From the NCBI RefSeq assembly GCF_047495875.1, contig NC_092460.1, forward strand, positions 36,680,054 to 36,744,053: a DNA stretch of 64,000 nt, read 5' to 3'. The position numbers and the translations under genes were made by a program. The stretch is from Pithys albifrons albifrons. Lineage: Eukaryota; Chordata; Aves; Passeriformes; Thamnophilidae. The notes beneath the pieces are model-generated. The model did not search any database. It was not told the origin of the DNA and worked only from the letters and a program-made list of their open reading frames with translations. Of the stretch, positions 38,607 through 52,490 are shown in pieces. The first letter of the stretch is position 1, and the number at the start of each line of letters is the position of its first letter.

Positions 38607-41589
38607 ATGCTTGTGCAGTTCTGACACAGGCTTAGGCATGTAGGTCCTTCAGAAATTCTGAGAGAGAGTGGCCCAATTTAAATTATCTATTGAATGCTGA
38701 AACACAAATTGCACATGAAATCCCCAAGCTTCAGGGGTCTCTGGCAGGTCACATCCTACCAGTCACTCAAACATTTAGTCAGTGCTACCACCATCACCTA
38801 TGAAACTGAGGCTGTTTGACACCTCTGAGAATATTTCTCATGTTAGATCTGTTGTAAATGAGCACATGGTCCAGAATAATTAATGGTAACACTTCAGTCC
38901 TTTTTTGACAGAGTTGTGTTTCTCATGCAGTTTGTGCTGGTCTGTCTATTTAACTGCAATCAGCCATGCCTGAAAGACAGGAAAGAACAAGACGGACAAG
39001 TGTGTCAGTGAGTGAACCTCTTTCCTGTAATTAGAAATGCACAGGGAATAAATTATTCTCTAATTCAAGCTGTCCAGCTCACACTAATAATAACAACTCA
39101 AGAAGCAATCTGTTTATAAAAATTAAAACTGAATTTGTGAGACCCCTTAGTGCAAGACAGGATTTACTGTGTAGTCTTGTTCTGGTTTATCATCTTTAAA
39201 GGGCTCTGTCAAGGCAGTGTGAGTGTTTCAGGCTGGACTACGCAGTCATTTCAGGCATGAATTTTGTATCACACATAATTAGCTAAAACTTAATCAGAAA
39301 TAAATGTGGCAACTCTGGGAAAAATTTTTCTTTCTTGTGACTCATAAGGAAAAAATGACACAGAATAAAGGTATGAGCAAATGTGGCCAAAGTCTTTATT
39401 TTCTTCTATGAACACGTTTTAGTACTTGTGTATTCAATTGTCTTTGGCTTGCATAGGCAAAACCTTTTCTGTGGAGGTGCTGGGGAGGACCCTTAGCAAT
39501 GGCTCAATAGTTCTTGTTTTGTTTACATAATTCCTAAAGTCTGATAATTCTTGGTAAACACTAATGAGCTTAGTTGCATCTCTCTAATAGTAAGGATTTA
39601 ATTTAAATGACTCCACAGTAGGCCTTATAATTTTCAAACCACTATAATATTAAAGCTGGAGTAATATGACTCTGAAGGGTCTATCTTACTATCTATCACA
39701 GCCTAACATTGTGTGTTAAATTTTTCCTTCTCCAGGCTGTAAATCCAAGAGACTGAATGGGATATTGAAAATTTGGGTCCCAAAATGTTTGACTTAAGGG
39801 ATTTTAACTATTTCTTGATACTTTGCTTTCTATTACTTTCTCCTAATCTTACAAGTTAGTCATAATTAAGGCCTGTGTAATTGTAGCACCTGATTTAGAT
39901 ACAAAAGCTGAGCACTGGAGAGTACAGAGCTCTCTTACTTGACTTCAACTTGGAATCAAGTAGAGATGTAATGTTTTGAGAGGGAGGAGGTGCCAGAGAA
40001 CATGTTCTCCAACAAGAAGTCTGAAAATGAGAGTGCACAGTCTCAATTTCAAACCTGGGAAAGTAATCGGGTCTCAGGATTAGATATGTTACTTATCCTC
40101 TTTTAGAGCCAAAAGCTATAAAGAAACTGCTCAGAATTTGAACAGCTGTCATAAAGCATCCCTGACATTTTTAGCAATCTCACATCTTTGGATGAAGAGT
40201 CATGATAGTAGCTCTACTTTTTGGAAGGCTGAGATGTACACAATGAATTCTGTCTGTCAGATGACATGCTGCAAAAGAGAGTGGTGACTACCAGAAGTCA
40301 ACCTAACAGGTAGCAATTTTATTTTTTGTTTATTGTGAAATCTCAGCAAATTGCTTTATCCATTTTATTCTTCATACAAAATGTATGTACTATGGTCAGT
40401 TGCTGATCTGAAAGTACAGATGAGATTAAGGGAGGGAACAAAAGCTATCTAGGTTTTCTGGCACATTTGTGTATATATGTCACTTCAAAATGAGTAGAAC
40501 AAGCTTGAAGAGTCACTGTCCAGTAATTTAGAGTGCCTAATTAATTTAATTGCAAACCATGAAATTCTCAAATTAGTTTATTATTCAAATATATTCATGC
40601 ACTTCCCTCCCCAAGGGCTCTCTCCCTATAAAACACTGCCTTTTCAGTGCAGCTCTGTTTTGTGAACATCTGAAATCTGAACAAAGAATATCCACAATGT
40701 GTCAGACCACTCATCCTTCTAAGGGTGTGTGAGGGGGAAAAATGAAGGACAAAACACACAACCCTTCCAGTAAATCCTTCCAGATATCCAGGCTGAAGGA
40801 GTTACCTTTAGTCCTGTGTTTTTGCTTGTCCCAGTAGCTTCTGTAACTAATCAGATACCAATAATAACTAAACATAATGCTAGATGCCTGTTTGGCATGT
40901 TGTAGTTTAATGTGCAATTCAGCTACTTGTTTTCAGTTTATATTTGTTTTTAGTATCTTTCTAGTGCTTTTACTCTTGGGGTTTTTATGGCTTGCTTTTT
41001 GAAGTCCAAGGTGAAGTTAGCTGTGGGCCAGGCACTTCACTGATCAGGCTTCTACAGGTAGTAGGAGGGGGATTTCAAATGGAGGAAAGAGAATAAACTC
41101 ACATATCACCTTTACAGAGTGCACACTCTTCAATTATTTTGTATGAGCCACTGCTGCCCTTCCATAGCTTTGTAGTTCAGCATCTAACATCAGGGAGCTG
41201 TGCTAATGAAAGGAGGTGGGGACGAATCTGGTGCTTTTTGTGGCATAACCTCTCATTACAAGAATAAAATAAGTCATAAGCTATCAGAGCTTCAGCTTTC
41301 TAAGTCCACAAAGTAGGTGCATGGTTGATTTGAAGCTTGCTTTATAATCTCTTTGTAGGAAATTCCTTCCATTTAATATAGGATCTTCTCTTTCCTTTTT
41401 ATCATAGTAAGCAAGGCACTTGGGGCTTCCTTGATGGCAGAATCAGACCTGGCTTTTTGTCACATGGGAAAATAAATAAAAATGAGTTGATGCTAACACC
41501 TCAGCTTCCTAGACCTTCATGTGAACTTTAACCTCTCATATGCCCTGACCCCAAAGAAGGATGTATAGAAGTAGTCTTTCTGGTGTATT
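38607..41589. other. Intergenic sequence
   Basis: AT-rich, with no recognisable coding exon, RNA gene or transposon consensus. Confidence 0.5.
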
Positions 41590-42420
41590 TTGGGGCTTGA
41601 TTTTGTTTTCTTTTGCCTTCTCCAGCTTTCATCCCACCAGTGCCCTCAAAGCTTTGATATAAAGAGCACCCCATGGTGTTACAGATGTTCTCTTGTTATT
41701 TCAGCTCTTTTGCTTCCTTTTGACTGGCAGCTTCTCGGTGGCCTTATGCTGGCATCCCTGCTCCTGCTCACCTTTCCTCTCACCTGTTATGGCACAAGGG
41801 GTTTTTTATCTGCCCTGTGACACACCATGCTCTCATCCAAGCTTTCCTCACATCTCCTCAGAAGTAATTCTGCTTTCCTGGCTCCCTCTGAGGACTGTCA
41901 CCCAGACTCACTTGGTGTTGCATTATTAAGCATCGAGCAGACACCAAGTGAACTTGGTGGAAACTGTATTCAAAGAGTGTTTCTGCCTCAGCGTGTGATC
42001 TGCTGTTCCCCTGGTCTCTATTCTGCTCCCACAGGTGCATCTGCGTGCATTGGGAATTTGATTTCTGTGGGAATCATCACTACCCTTGTCCTTGCACACT
42101 CCTTGCTCTTTGTCAGATCCTCTGGTTTTGTAACTGCCATGGATTCGGTGTCTGCGCTGCATTCGAGGAACACTGGGGACATCCAGTGGTCACATGGGTT
42201 ATAATTAATTACTCCCGATCCCGTCAGGAAGATCAAATTTCCAAGCTTTCTTGTTTTCTTCGTGTTTGACTTGTTTTTCATCATAACTCATTATGCTGTA
42301 AAGTGCCTGACAGAAGGTTGGGATGTCTTGTTTTCTCTCGTCTTTTTCTTTTTCTTCCCCCATGTGATGTTGCTTCATATCTATCAACAACAGAAATCAG
42401 GAACTCGAGTCTTTCTCTGG
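41590..42420 (+). other. Stop-poor stretch with membrane-like translation, unrecognised
   Basis: One + frame is open for 277 codons except for TGA at 41818 and TAA at 42202. It contains several hydrophobic runs, for example QLLGGLMLASLLLLTFPLT, GNLISVGIITTLVLAHSLLF and FPSFLVFFVFDLFFII. The closing TGA is at 42421. Other frames on both strands are also unusually open, so low A content on the + strand and pyrimidine-rich composition may explain it. A good acceptor (ctattctgctcccacag) ends near 42034. I recognise no family. It could be chance, a decayed membrane-protein gene or an exon cluster. Confidence 0.15.
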
Positions 42421-42421
42421 T

Positions 42422-45400
42422 GAATATCCGGGGATATTTTTTAATTGCTTTTCAAATTGAGGATTTGGAAGAAATTAAAGAAAATATGAGCTATTCTTTT
42501 GAATGCAGAACACTGGAATAACTGGTAAATATATGTTGCTGCTAGTGGTGACAGAATTTGGGTTTTTTGAGTGATTGCAAATAATCACAATTTTAAGGTT
42601 TTTTATACAACTTTTTCACATTGCCTCATGCATAATACACATGTGCCTTGGTTCTTGTGGAGTCTGTAATGAGGCTGAGGAGCCATCTCCTTTCCTATTC
42701 TGAATCTGGCAGTCCCTGCTCGTCATGGAAGCAGAGCCTCCCGTTTTCCACACTGACTGTTTTTTCTGGAATGATTCTGAGCAGGACAGATTTTAAAATA
42801 TACAAATGAAAATAGACTTGCTCTGTGGTTGTTGTAATATAGCATGACAGTGAATTCCAGTCCTTTACAACAGTGGATGGAATATGCTTCTTCCCCTCTC
42901 CTCTTTAATGGCTGCTGGTGGTATCACCATGCAGAGGAGCCAGTTATCCTTTGCCCACTTAGTAACTCCAGAAATGGCACGACCTGATCTTCTGATTAGT
43001 AGTATCAGAGCAGTGAAATATATATCTGCTGTGCATAGCCAACTTTGCTCCTTAGTTTTGTTTAGAAATATTGAAAAATAATATGAACACTCTGAGAGTT
43101 GAGAGAAAGTCTAAATTCTTTCTTTTTTAAAGTTGATTTATTATCATTTTATATAGTATTATTATATTTATCTTAGTTCATCTGATGCTGGAAATGCTGC
43201 CTTTTTGTTGTTATTGACAAATACCAACTTAATTTTTAAAAAAGGATTGTTCCTCTGCTATTTTCTGTTTCCCCATTGAGATACAATTTGTGGAAGCCAT
43301 GGGAGAAATTCTAGTAAAGGTCACTGGCCTAATCATAAAATGTCTTTAAAAGTTTTATGATCCTTTGATGGAGTGCTATTGGATAATTCCTCCTGGAACA
43401 GATCTAGCTCTGTAATAAAGCCTTTCAAAGGAACATTGCAACTTTGGAACAGCAACTCTTTTCCCTGGGTTTGCATGTGGTGCTGTGGTGTCAGTGACCA
43501 GTCAAAATGCTTTAAACATTTGGAAAAAATACAATGCACAAATGAAGCAAGAGAAAAGTAATGGATTTCAAATATTACCCTGATGTAAGAGTATGAAAAT
43601 TTCAACAAGGAAAACTCTTATAAAGGAAAAACACTTGAGTAAAATGCATTTATCATCTGAGAAAGTTATATTAAATTATCTCCACTGTATTTGTGAAATG
43701 ATAACTGGCTTATTCCAGTGCACCATGATGGTTAAACTTCAACACCTAATTTTGCCTGGATCATAGAGGTGGTGGGAATGCAAAACAGGAAATGCTGTGC
43801 TGTTCTCTCATTTTCTGTTCTTCTCTGCTGGTATTTTATTCTTCAATCCCTGCTTTTAAAAATATAGATAAATATCATAAGCTAAATAATGGATGTAACT
43901 GAATTTATGTCAGGAATGGGTATTTACATAGACTTGTTTTAAAAAACAGTTTTCTCTTTAAGCCAGCCCTGTGCCCTTTGTTGTCTGGTGGAAATCTTCC
44001 AAATAGTGAATCGTTTCTACTGATACTGAGTTTTGAAACAAATGCATTTCAAACATTTAAATAAATGTTATGCACATGGCTTTTCATGTTGCTGACAATG
44101 CAGTAGTGACTGTTATTATTTCCTTAAAATGGAATTTTGGACATTTGAGGGAAGCTCAGGGCTGTACATCCTGTGTAGCAGGCCATTAGTCAGCTTGGCA
44201 GCAGAGCTGAGGCTCCATGGCAGCTCACCTGTTTCCTCCTCCACTTCTTTCTGGAGGAAACTGCTGGTTCTACTTAATGTCTCCAAACAACCTACAGTAA
44301 TATGCATTTGAAGCTCTGCCAAAGGAAAGTGTAACAGTGTTTGACAGTAGTAGCGGATATCATGAAGATAGGGTGGGTTTTTTGTTTGTTTTTTCATTTC
44401 TTGAGATGAGCCTTTCCGTTTTTGCATGAAGTTTTTCTTGATTAATGTATTCATTAAAGAGGAGCAATGGTAATGATTAAACAAAAACATCTTTAAAATG
44501 CAGAGTTCATTTCAACCCATTTGGTATTGTTGCACACAAATTGGATTGGCATTGCATCCTGCACAGCAGGTACTCCACTTGAAATCAAAGACAGATGCTT
44601 TTATAGGATTAGAAAGGATATCTTGAGGGGTGGAGGAAGAGATTGAGGTTGGGGGCTTCTGTTGCTTCTTCTTGTACTTTTCAGTAATAATGTTAAATGA
44701 ATAATGATAATACTGCTGTTTTGTCTGCCTCGAGTACTAATAATGTTCTTTACTTGCAATTAAAAGGAAATAAAAGCTTCATTGTAACTGAAGTTCTGAA
44801 AAAATCAGAAACACTTATTTGAGATTCTTTCCCCCATACATAACTAATGGCACCTGAGTCTGTTTGAATTTTAATGCTGAGTAGCTTTGAATGAAAATAT
44901 TTCACTGCTGAGTCATGCCAGGCTGACATGTTAATTTTTTTTTAATTATCTGACAGTGTATGTCTTTTAAGAGCTTCACAAATTGCTGAAGATAGTCTTT
45001 TCTCAAATAGAAACCTGATAAGGGAGCTGCAGCTTGGAGGGGATTGCAGTTGGTTAAAATAAATGCAACTGAAGTATGTCTCTTGAAATAGAGACCTCAA
45101 AGGCTGTGTTGTGTGCAGAACTGCTGAAGGTTCTCAAATGCACTGCAGCCAGTTGACTCCTGCAAAGACAGGGAAATGTGTGGGGTCACTTCTATGGCTC
45201 CAGCAGTGCCTTCCAGTTTAAAATGGCCATTTTGGCTGCCCTTTAAGAGGTGTGATCTACAAGAGTCACAATTACCTTGTGAAAACTGAGCTTTGATGAA
45301 ATATCATCTTGAGCACCCAGATCCAATTTGTCAGCATACTATAAGCCAGCATTTCCCACAAAGCATTTTGAGATAGTTTGGCATTAAAAATGATCATATC

Positions 45401-48400
45401 CTTATGTTGGCTTTGGGGCTCCTGAGTTGGAATACCTTCCTTGCAATCTGCTGTGCCTTATCATCCGGTATTTCTGTACACTACAGCCTTTCTGGCAGTG
45501 GTGACTGTAGCTTGCCCTATTCACTGTTTTCCACATTGCATCCACATTTATGGCTTTACAAAATATTTCTTATTTAATCTCCTTTTAAAGACATAATTCA
45601 AAGAGCTTCCCATGCTCTTGACAAAACAAAGCACCAAAACCACTGTGTTTTCCCAATGAAAATATAAAATGCCTTTTTTTAAATGTATTATTTGCAGTCA
45701 AATCTTAGCCTCACCTGTACAGAAGAGAGTTGAAGGGAGGAGCATCTGGCTAAGCATTTACACTCTTTTTTAGTGTCATTGTTAATTTCTTTAGTGTGCC
45801 CAAGGATTCAGATTACAATCAGCATTCCCTTCTCTGTGTGTTGTTCAAGTACAACAGATGGAGTGTCTCTAACCTCAGGAACTTTTTGGTGCCTTATGAA
45901 ACAATAAAGACAGAATTCTGAGAAACAAGAGAGAAATATCATGTATTCTGAGCAATTTTTTTTTCTTTAGCTAATGCCATTTCATAACATCTTTCCATGT
46001 TTTTGGAGTTTCATTTCAGCTGTTGCTGAATACTGTCAGTTCTAGATCGGAGGAATCATGTCTGCAATGAACTCATGTTCAGAGTTTAATACCTGGTTTC
46101 ATTCTGCTGCCTGGCTTGACTTTTGTGAGAATCTGAATGTCTGGTACAACCTATGGGAGTTTTCAACTATGAAGGCCTAAAATTCCTATAAGGGTTTTGT
46201 GTTGTTGTTGGATTTGGGGTTTTTTACATTTCCTACATTTTATCAGTAGTGAAGATAGCTTACAGAAGATAAGAACTAAATTTGGATTTTTGTGATCAAA
46301 CCACAGTAAAGTGTGGCAATGTGTCACTGATAATTTTGCTGCTGAAGCAAAATGCTCAAGTGTAGGGATTTGCAAATTATTGCCCCTGATTCTTACCTAA
46401 CTTTACTGTCAAAACTGATCTCTTCTGCAGATATAACTTTATGTTTCTCTTTTCAGGGCTTGAACAGCACTGAATTTCTTTATTCATGTTCTGTATGAAC
46501 TCCTAGGTTGGTATGATCAGTTCTTGGCCAGGTTGGTTTGGTTTTCACAATAAAGGAACTTAACCTATACAGTTCCCCTAGCCTGGACCAGGGGAATAAA
46601 TCAATAAGCTTCTGTTTCATTTTTGTGGTCCTGCTTAAGAAATAAACTTTGCCATTTAACTGCAAACAAGGCAATAACTGCCTCATTCATAGTAACTGTC
46701 TTGTTCCAGTCTTAAATCAATCTGCGGATTTCAGAGGAAGACATTCTAAAAATTAATAGATACCTGAAAAGCAAAAATATAGGTCAGGATTCATAGAGGT
46801 ACATTTTCTGATGCTAATATTTTTGTGTGAGAGTAACTTTGATTTTTTCTGCCTCCATTGTTGGTATATAAGCTTTTAAATTGGCTGAGACTTTAAAGAG
46901 CACTCTAATGAATGCTTGCTTTCCACTGAACTTTTAAGAGAGAGATTTATGATGCATTATTCTAAAATCATGAACAGAAAAGCAGTTTGCTTACTCAAAA
47001 ACAGTATCCCCATTGAAGAAAGATGTGATGTTTATCATTCAGCAATCAGCTTAATTGCCTTCCATTATGAAATTGGCTTGGATTTTTGGGTTTCCGCCAT
47101 AATAGTTTTTAATAGTACAAATGAATTTTTCATAGAATGAGGATTAAAATAAGTTCCAAAATGTTGAATTGAAAGATACATTTTTCCACTGTGCATTTTT
47201 CTGTGATCGATCCTGCTGGAAATCATCGAGTTGTACATTGTTATTGCTTGTCAGAAAACCCATCCAGATGGGAAGTTCTATTCTATATTAGTAGAGGCTG
47301 TAGAAAGCCAAAAATAGGGGAGTGGAGACAGCCTTGTGATCTTCCAAAATTGAATACAAGAGGAATGTAACCAACCTTCCATGAGCAACTGAAAAGTTTT
47401 CCTTATTCCTGACTTCAGTAGGATCTTGGGTATATCTGTAGAGTTGTGCTACTAGAGCCTCATCCCCGAGCCACAACAGTTTTTAATGCGCATTTTCTCC
47501 ACTGTAGGGGGGCGTGTACAACAGGTCAGGCCTTCCCCTTATTTTGGAAATGATGGCCACAGCAGACCCACAACCAAGTCCATAACACTCTGTTGGTGAA
47601 TGTGGTTGGAGGGATGCAGGTAAACAGATAGATTTGGGGAGTTTCTTTTTCAAAAGTTCTTTCCTTTTCTCCTCTTGTTCTTTCTTCTGCCCTGTGCTTG
47701 AGAAGCCTGTGGTTCCTCTAAGGTTGGTCTGAGCCCATACTGACTGTAAAAATTATATCTGAGAGGGGAGGAAAAGCAACAAAAGCAGTGTGGGGACTCT
47801 CATGTAGGCTCTGCTTAGCAAAGTGAAGTCACTAAGTAGATGAAGAGAAAAAAAAACAGGAAAAAGTTTACTTTCATGAACTTGGAGGGTTTATTTAAAA
47901 CAAAATGTGTAGCTCTTTCCATATATCTTACATGAGAGTGGTAGGATCCCTTTCCTCATAGTACAAAAATAATTTATGTTGCTTCAATGGGTTTTTCATA
48001 TTGGAAGAAAATCTACATTAGTTTATGTTGATTTAACTGTGACCAGTTGATGTTCAATTTTATCATAGCTCTTCAATATTTAAAACTGAAATAACCCCTT
48101 AGCTTTCTATGCCAGAAATCAAATTTTGGTTAGCTGTTGTATTTTGCTATAGGATCTGACCTTCATAAACAGTATTTCGGTACACATTTCATGTATTGCT
48201 TACTCAATCTTTCTTGAATCCTGAGGTCATATCACTAAAGTTAATTTTTATAGAGATTCAGAAAAGTTTCTGAAAAGAAACATTTTAAGATGATGTAGTG
48301 TTAAAAAAACTAACACAGCTTTGGAGTGCTCTTTCTGTTTTGTGATCATTGATTTCATATTGGATTTGTTGATTGGATTGGGTTTTTTTCACCAGGTATT

Positions 48401-51400
48401 TTATTGTACATTTTTTTAATACCACTAATTTTCATGGCTATGTTGTTGTAAGATTTTTTGAAGAGGGTGCGTTACTCTAGGGATTTACTATTTATTAATT
48501 CTGAGTAAAATTTTAATTTCCTCATATCTTCTATGTATACTGGAGTGACCAAAGCAAGCATTGCTATTGAATTTCTTATTCTCTGTTCCAGAAGAAAATT
48601 TTTAAAAACAAAGTCTTTACTGGGATAAAGTTTTAAGGGGTTTTGCTGGAGATTCTTTTTTGGAAGAGGGAAGAAGTCATAAGGAAGAAGAAAATAGATG
48701 CAAATATAATTGCCTGGAATTTAAAACTTGAAAAAAAATTAAAAATTTCACAATCTGTGTTTGTTTAAACTTCTCTAAAAATTAATTCTGAAGCTAAAGT
48801 ACTTTTGGAATCTTATAATCTAGAAAAATCAGACTGGTATCCAACACATATTAGTAGATGCTGACTTCTTCCAGTGGTAACTGCTGTGTGTGCTTGGAGC
48901 TGTCAGGAGATCATGTGGCTGCATTCTGATAATAGCTGTATTTTTTACCTACCTGTCAAATTTGAAAGGATGAGTTAATGGTGTGTGTGGTTTAAACAGG
49001 GTGGATGTGGATGTATACAGCCCATGTCTGTCAAGGAAAGTTGGAAATGTATGAGTTAATTATATATTGTTTTGTAGAAGGGTAAATTTTTGATCACATT
49101 GCATATGTACTTTTTCAGTGAAAGAAGTAATTGATATTTGGGACACAGAGGGATATAAATATTTTATTCCAACTCCTAAAAATAAAAGGAGCAATGTGGA
49201 TTCTTTCATGAACTTATATGTTTATAAGGTTTAAGATGAAGGAATTTATTCATGAATGCCGAGAAGCAAAAATACCATCAGCAACAACAGCTGTCTAAGT
49301 CAGTTGAGACAGTAGTGACTTACATAGTTCTGTTTTAGATCTGCTTTCACTTTTGAGGGAAGGGAGCTTGTAAACACTTGCACCTTTGAAAATAAGTAAA
49401 AATCTCACTAGGTGGTGACACACCTCCTTTGCCTTCGTTTACTAAAGCCCATCACCTATTCCTGCATTCCAATCTCTCTTTGGCTCTGATGGTGGGGTAC
49501 AGTTACCAATATGAGCTGCAAGTCTGGATTTTTTGAAAGGAACTTATTTTCCAAACACTAATTGGTCTTTTCTTGACAGACCAAAAGTGGCTCAAGCCAA
49601 CTGCATCATACGTGGTGTTTTTTTCCTTAAAACTGCACCCGCTGGGGTGGTTCACAAACTGAGGAACGCTGTTACGCTGAAACCATGAGTGGTGCTTCTG
49701 GACACTGAGTTACAGTAGTTTTATGTACGTAATGTGGCTATTGTTTGTTTGTTTTAAGGCTTTTGATTTGGATATTCAAAACAAAGAAAACATTAGGGAT
49801 AGTATTTTAGTTAATTATGCAGCTGAGAGTGATGTGTCAATTTAGATGCAAACAATGAATATAGTGACAGTGCTGTACGTTACCCAGGCAGAGAGCTTTG
49901 TACCCACCACTAGGTTCTGATTTATGAAAAATGTGATTAAAATACAAAGCTGAAATATTGTAGAAAAAATAATTTTATGCATTTCCCTCTTTGTTAGAAA
50001 ATTAGCTATTAATTATCCCCATCTCTGCATGTGCAAATACAGCGGGACAAGCCCCAGTCTGACCTGGAGAGGAAAGATAGGATGTGTGCAGATGTGCTGG
50101 GGAGGCATTATCATTGTACTGAATGCTGTTAGCAGGGGGTTGTCAGCCCTGTCAGAGCCCATCCTCTGCACTCAAATCCTGCACAGTTAAATAGATGATA
50201 AATCATTAATTGTTTTGAAAAGCTCACCAAAAGCAAGTCCAATAGGTTCCCTAAATCTGATCAGTGCATTGCATTGTCCTTGTCCCTGTTTATCCCACTT
50301 TGACAATGTTAACATAAGTCCCTCATGAAAATATTTGGCTTAAAATCTGTGGTTTAACATCAGTAGTTTGGTATTGTGATTGTTTGGTTTCTTTCTCCCT
50401 CCTCTCTTTGTGCTGCTTGCTGCCGTTTGAGTGCAGCATATTGTATAGAAAGCCTGTGGAAATATAGATTGGGTGATCTGTCTCTTTTAGGCCATTCAGT
50501 GATGAAATTTCTACTGTACTACTTTATTGTGACATTACCTGACTAGATAAAGCCATTTTCTGTCTAAGAAGGGAAAGAAGCTGGCAGTGTATACATAAAT
50601 AGTGTTACTCATTTCATGCTGAGACAAGGGTCCCCAAAGGGAGATCCTCTGGAACATGTCCCTCCCCAACAGAAAAACAAACAGAGGCAGAGCCTGTTTC
50701 TGAAGGATGGGGCTGCTCATTTTTATAATGTTGCTGTTATTACAATAAACAGCTATTGTGGTTTAGTTTAACAGGTATCCCAACAGCTGTTAAAAAGTAA
50801 AGTGTATATGAAAGAAATACAGCCTCCTCCTGCTCCCTGCTTTCCCCAAAGCACTTGGCATTACCCTTGGACCCCAACTGCAGGGGAATGACTGCATATC
50901 TTAAATTAATGTAATGGAGGTTTGTTCACACTAAAATTACTGCTTTGTCTGGCCCCTTTGAACTCTATTGTCCAATATTAGTGTGGCAGCTGTCAGATCT
51001 GTTTGTGAAAGCACCAGTTTTTAATAGCTCTTTATTTTATGAGCTGCTCACCCATAGATCCTAATGTGCTTCATAAAAAGAAGGTAAAATTCTTATCCTA
51101 GTTTTGCAGATGGAGGACTGTGGTCTTTAGAGATAGATAACTGAATAGGGGAGCTGGACAGGATTTCTGGCAAAAGCTATTTTTTGTCAGGAAACATTGA
51201 TTCATTAAAGCTCTTTTGCAGAAGCATATGCTTTGATGAAACTCCTGGCATGAAGTTCTCCTGAAGCGTGGAACAGAATTTAAACACAGATTTTCTATGC
51301 TGGCAGAAAAGTGAACATGGACCTTCCTCTGTCTGTGAAGGGGCCTGGGTCACCCAGCTGGGCTGTTCAGCTCCTGCCGGAGCTCCTATGTCCTCCACCA

Positions 51401-52325
51401 CAGTGTGGTGTTATCCAGGGATGCTTTGTGCTGTCCTCTTCGGTTCTCAAACCGCTCAGTGTGGCAGGAGTGGGGAAGGGGCCAATTTTCCACAGTCTGT
51501 TTTGGAAGACCTGTGATGTGTCCCTCTCCTGCAGCCTGACCAGGGCTGACTTTGTGATCTCACTAGGCAAATATCTGGAATAACTGGAGTCAAATACAAA
51601 GCAGTATAGCACACTGGAAAGTTGTATAGACTGAGGAGTTAGAACTCAGAAGAATTTTGTACTTGGCAGAGAAAACACTGTTCTGTCCTACTGGTAGTTG
51701 CTGGGAAGAAACTACTGCCAGCATCCTAGAAATCTGTAGCTTTGGCTATGCATGGTATTTCTAATAAGGCTCTATGGACATCCTTACTGCTGTTCTGAGC
51801 CTCTAGAAAAGGGCTATTACTCTTCTGGTGGAGTCCTTGATCTGCAAAGAACAGACACAGTTATAACAATAATATTCTGCGCTTTTTTAGTTAATGCTAT
51901 GCAGCTCAAAACTCCTTTACAAGAGCCTGCATGAAACACCTGATATGTCTGAGCAGTGGGTAGGATAGTCAGTGTTTTAACAAGTTGGGGGAACTGGAGA
52001 TCTGAAAGACTAGGTGATGTGCCCACTGTCACACGGGAGGTCTGTTGTGCAGCGGAGACTGAGAACAGAAGTGTCAGCTCCTTCAGCATGCAGAACGCAC
52101 TCACCTGTGCTTAGCACTGCACTATAGGTCTCCTGATGCTCTGTTCCCTGCCTTGCCCACATTACCACATCCCCACCTGGAGGCTCAGCACTCTAGGAAG
52201 AAATTAAAATGTAAAAAATGCTATCTTTTCTATCATAGTTGGTTTGGGTTATTTTAAACACAGCCCTATTTTTATTTATTTTTTCATTTCTTTCTCTGTG
52301 TGTTTGTGCCCACTTTGTTTTCCAG
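42422..52325. other. Intergenic sequence
   Basis: About 10 kb of AT-rich DNA. Short ORFs lack splice sites, codon bias or recognisable motifs. There is a G/T-rich patch near 46193-46226. No RNA gene or transposon consensus was recognised. Confidence 0.5.
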
Positions 52326-52490
52326 CTCTATCCAAAATACCCAAGACTGCATAGTCGGCTGATTGGTGTCTTCTGGGGTCTTTTCTCCTTTGATACAATG
52401 CTGCTGGCTGTTCTGTACCTGCTACTTTATATCCTTCCCCCTCTCATATATAGCTACCTATATCATATGAAAAGGATCAAACAGTTTTGA
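52326..52490 (+). other. Candidate 3'-terminal coding exon, unrecognised membrane protein
   Basis: After a good pyrimidine tract and TTTTCCAG at 52318-52325, the sequence is open in phase 0 for 54 codons to TGA. It reads LYPKYPRLHSRLIGVFWGLF, then SFDTMLLAVLYLLLYILPP and IYSYLYHMKRIKQF. The layout is a basic amphipathic start, one long hydrophobic helix and a Lys/Arg-rich end, as in the last helix and tail of a multi-pass membrane protein. Codon choice (many CTG, mixed third positions) looks coding-like. I could not find a convincing upstream exon, and I do not recognise the protein. A chance ORF remains quite possible. Confidence 0.22.

Noticed and set aside
41858..42284. Overlapping minus-strand ORFs of 60-88 codons
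   Set aside because: They share the compositionally stop-poor region at 41.6-42.4 kb, have no recognisable domain and overlap one another in different frames.
51177..51612. Cluster of 74-90 codon ORFs on both strands
   Set aside because: Mutually overlapping frames with no recognisable protein and no convincing splice partner for the 52.3 kb exon candidate.
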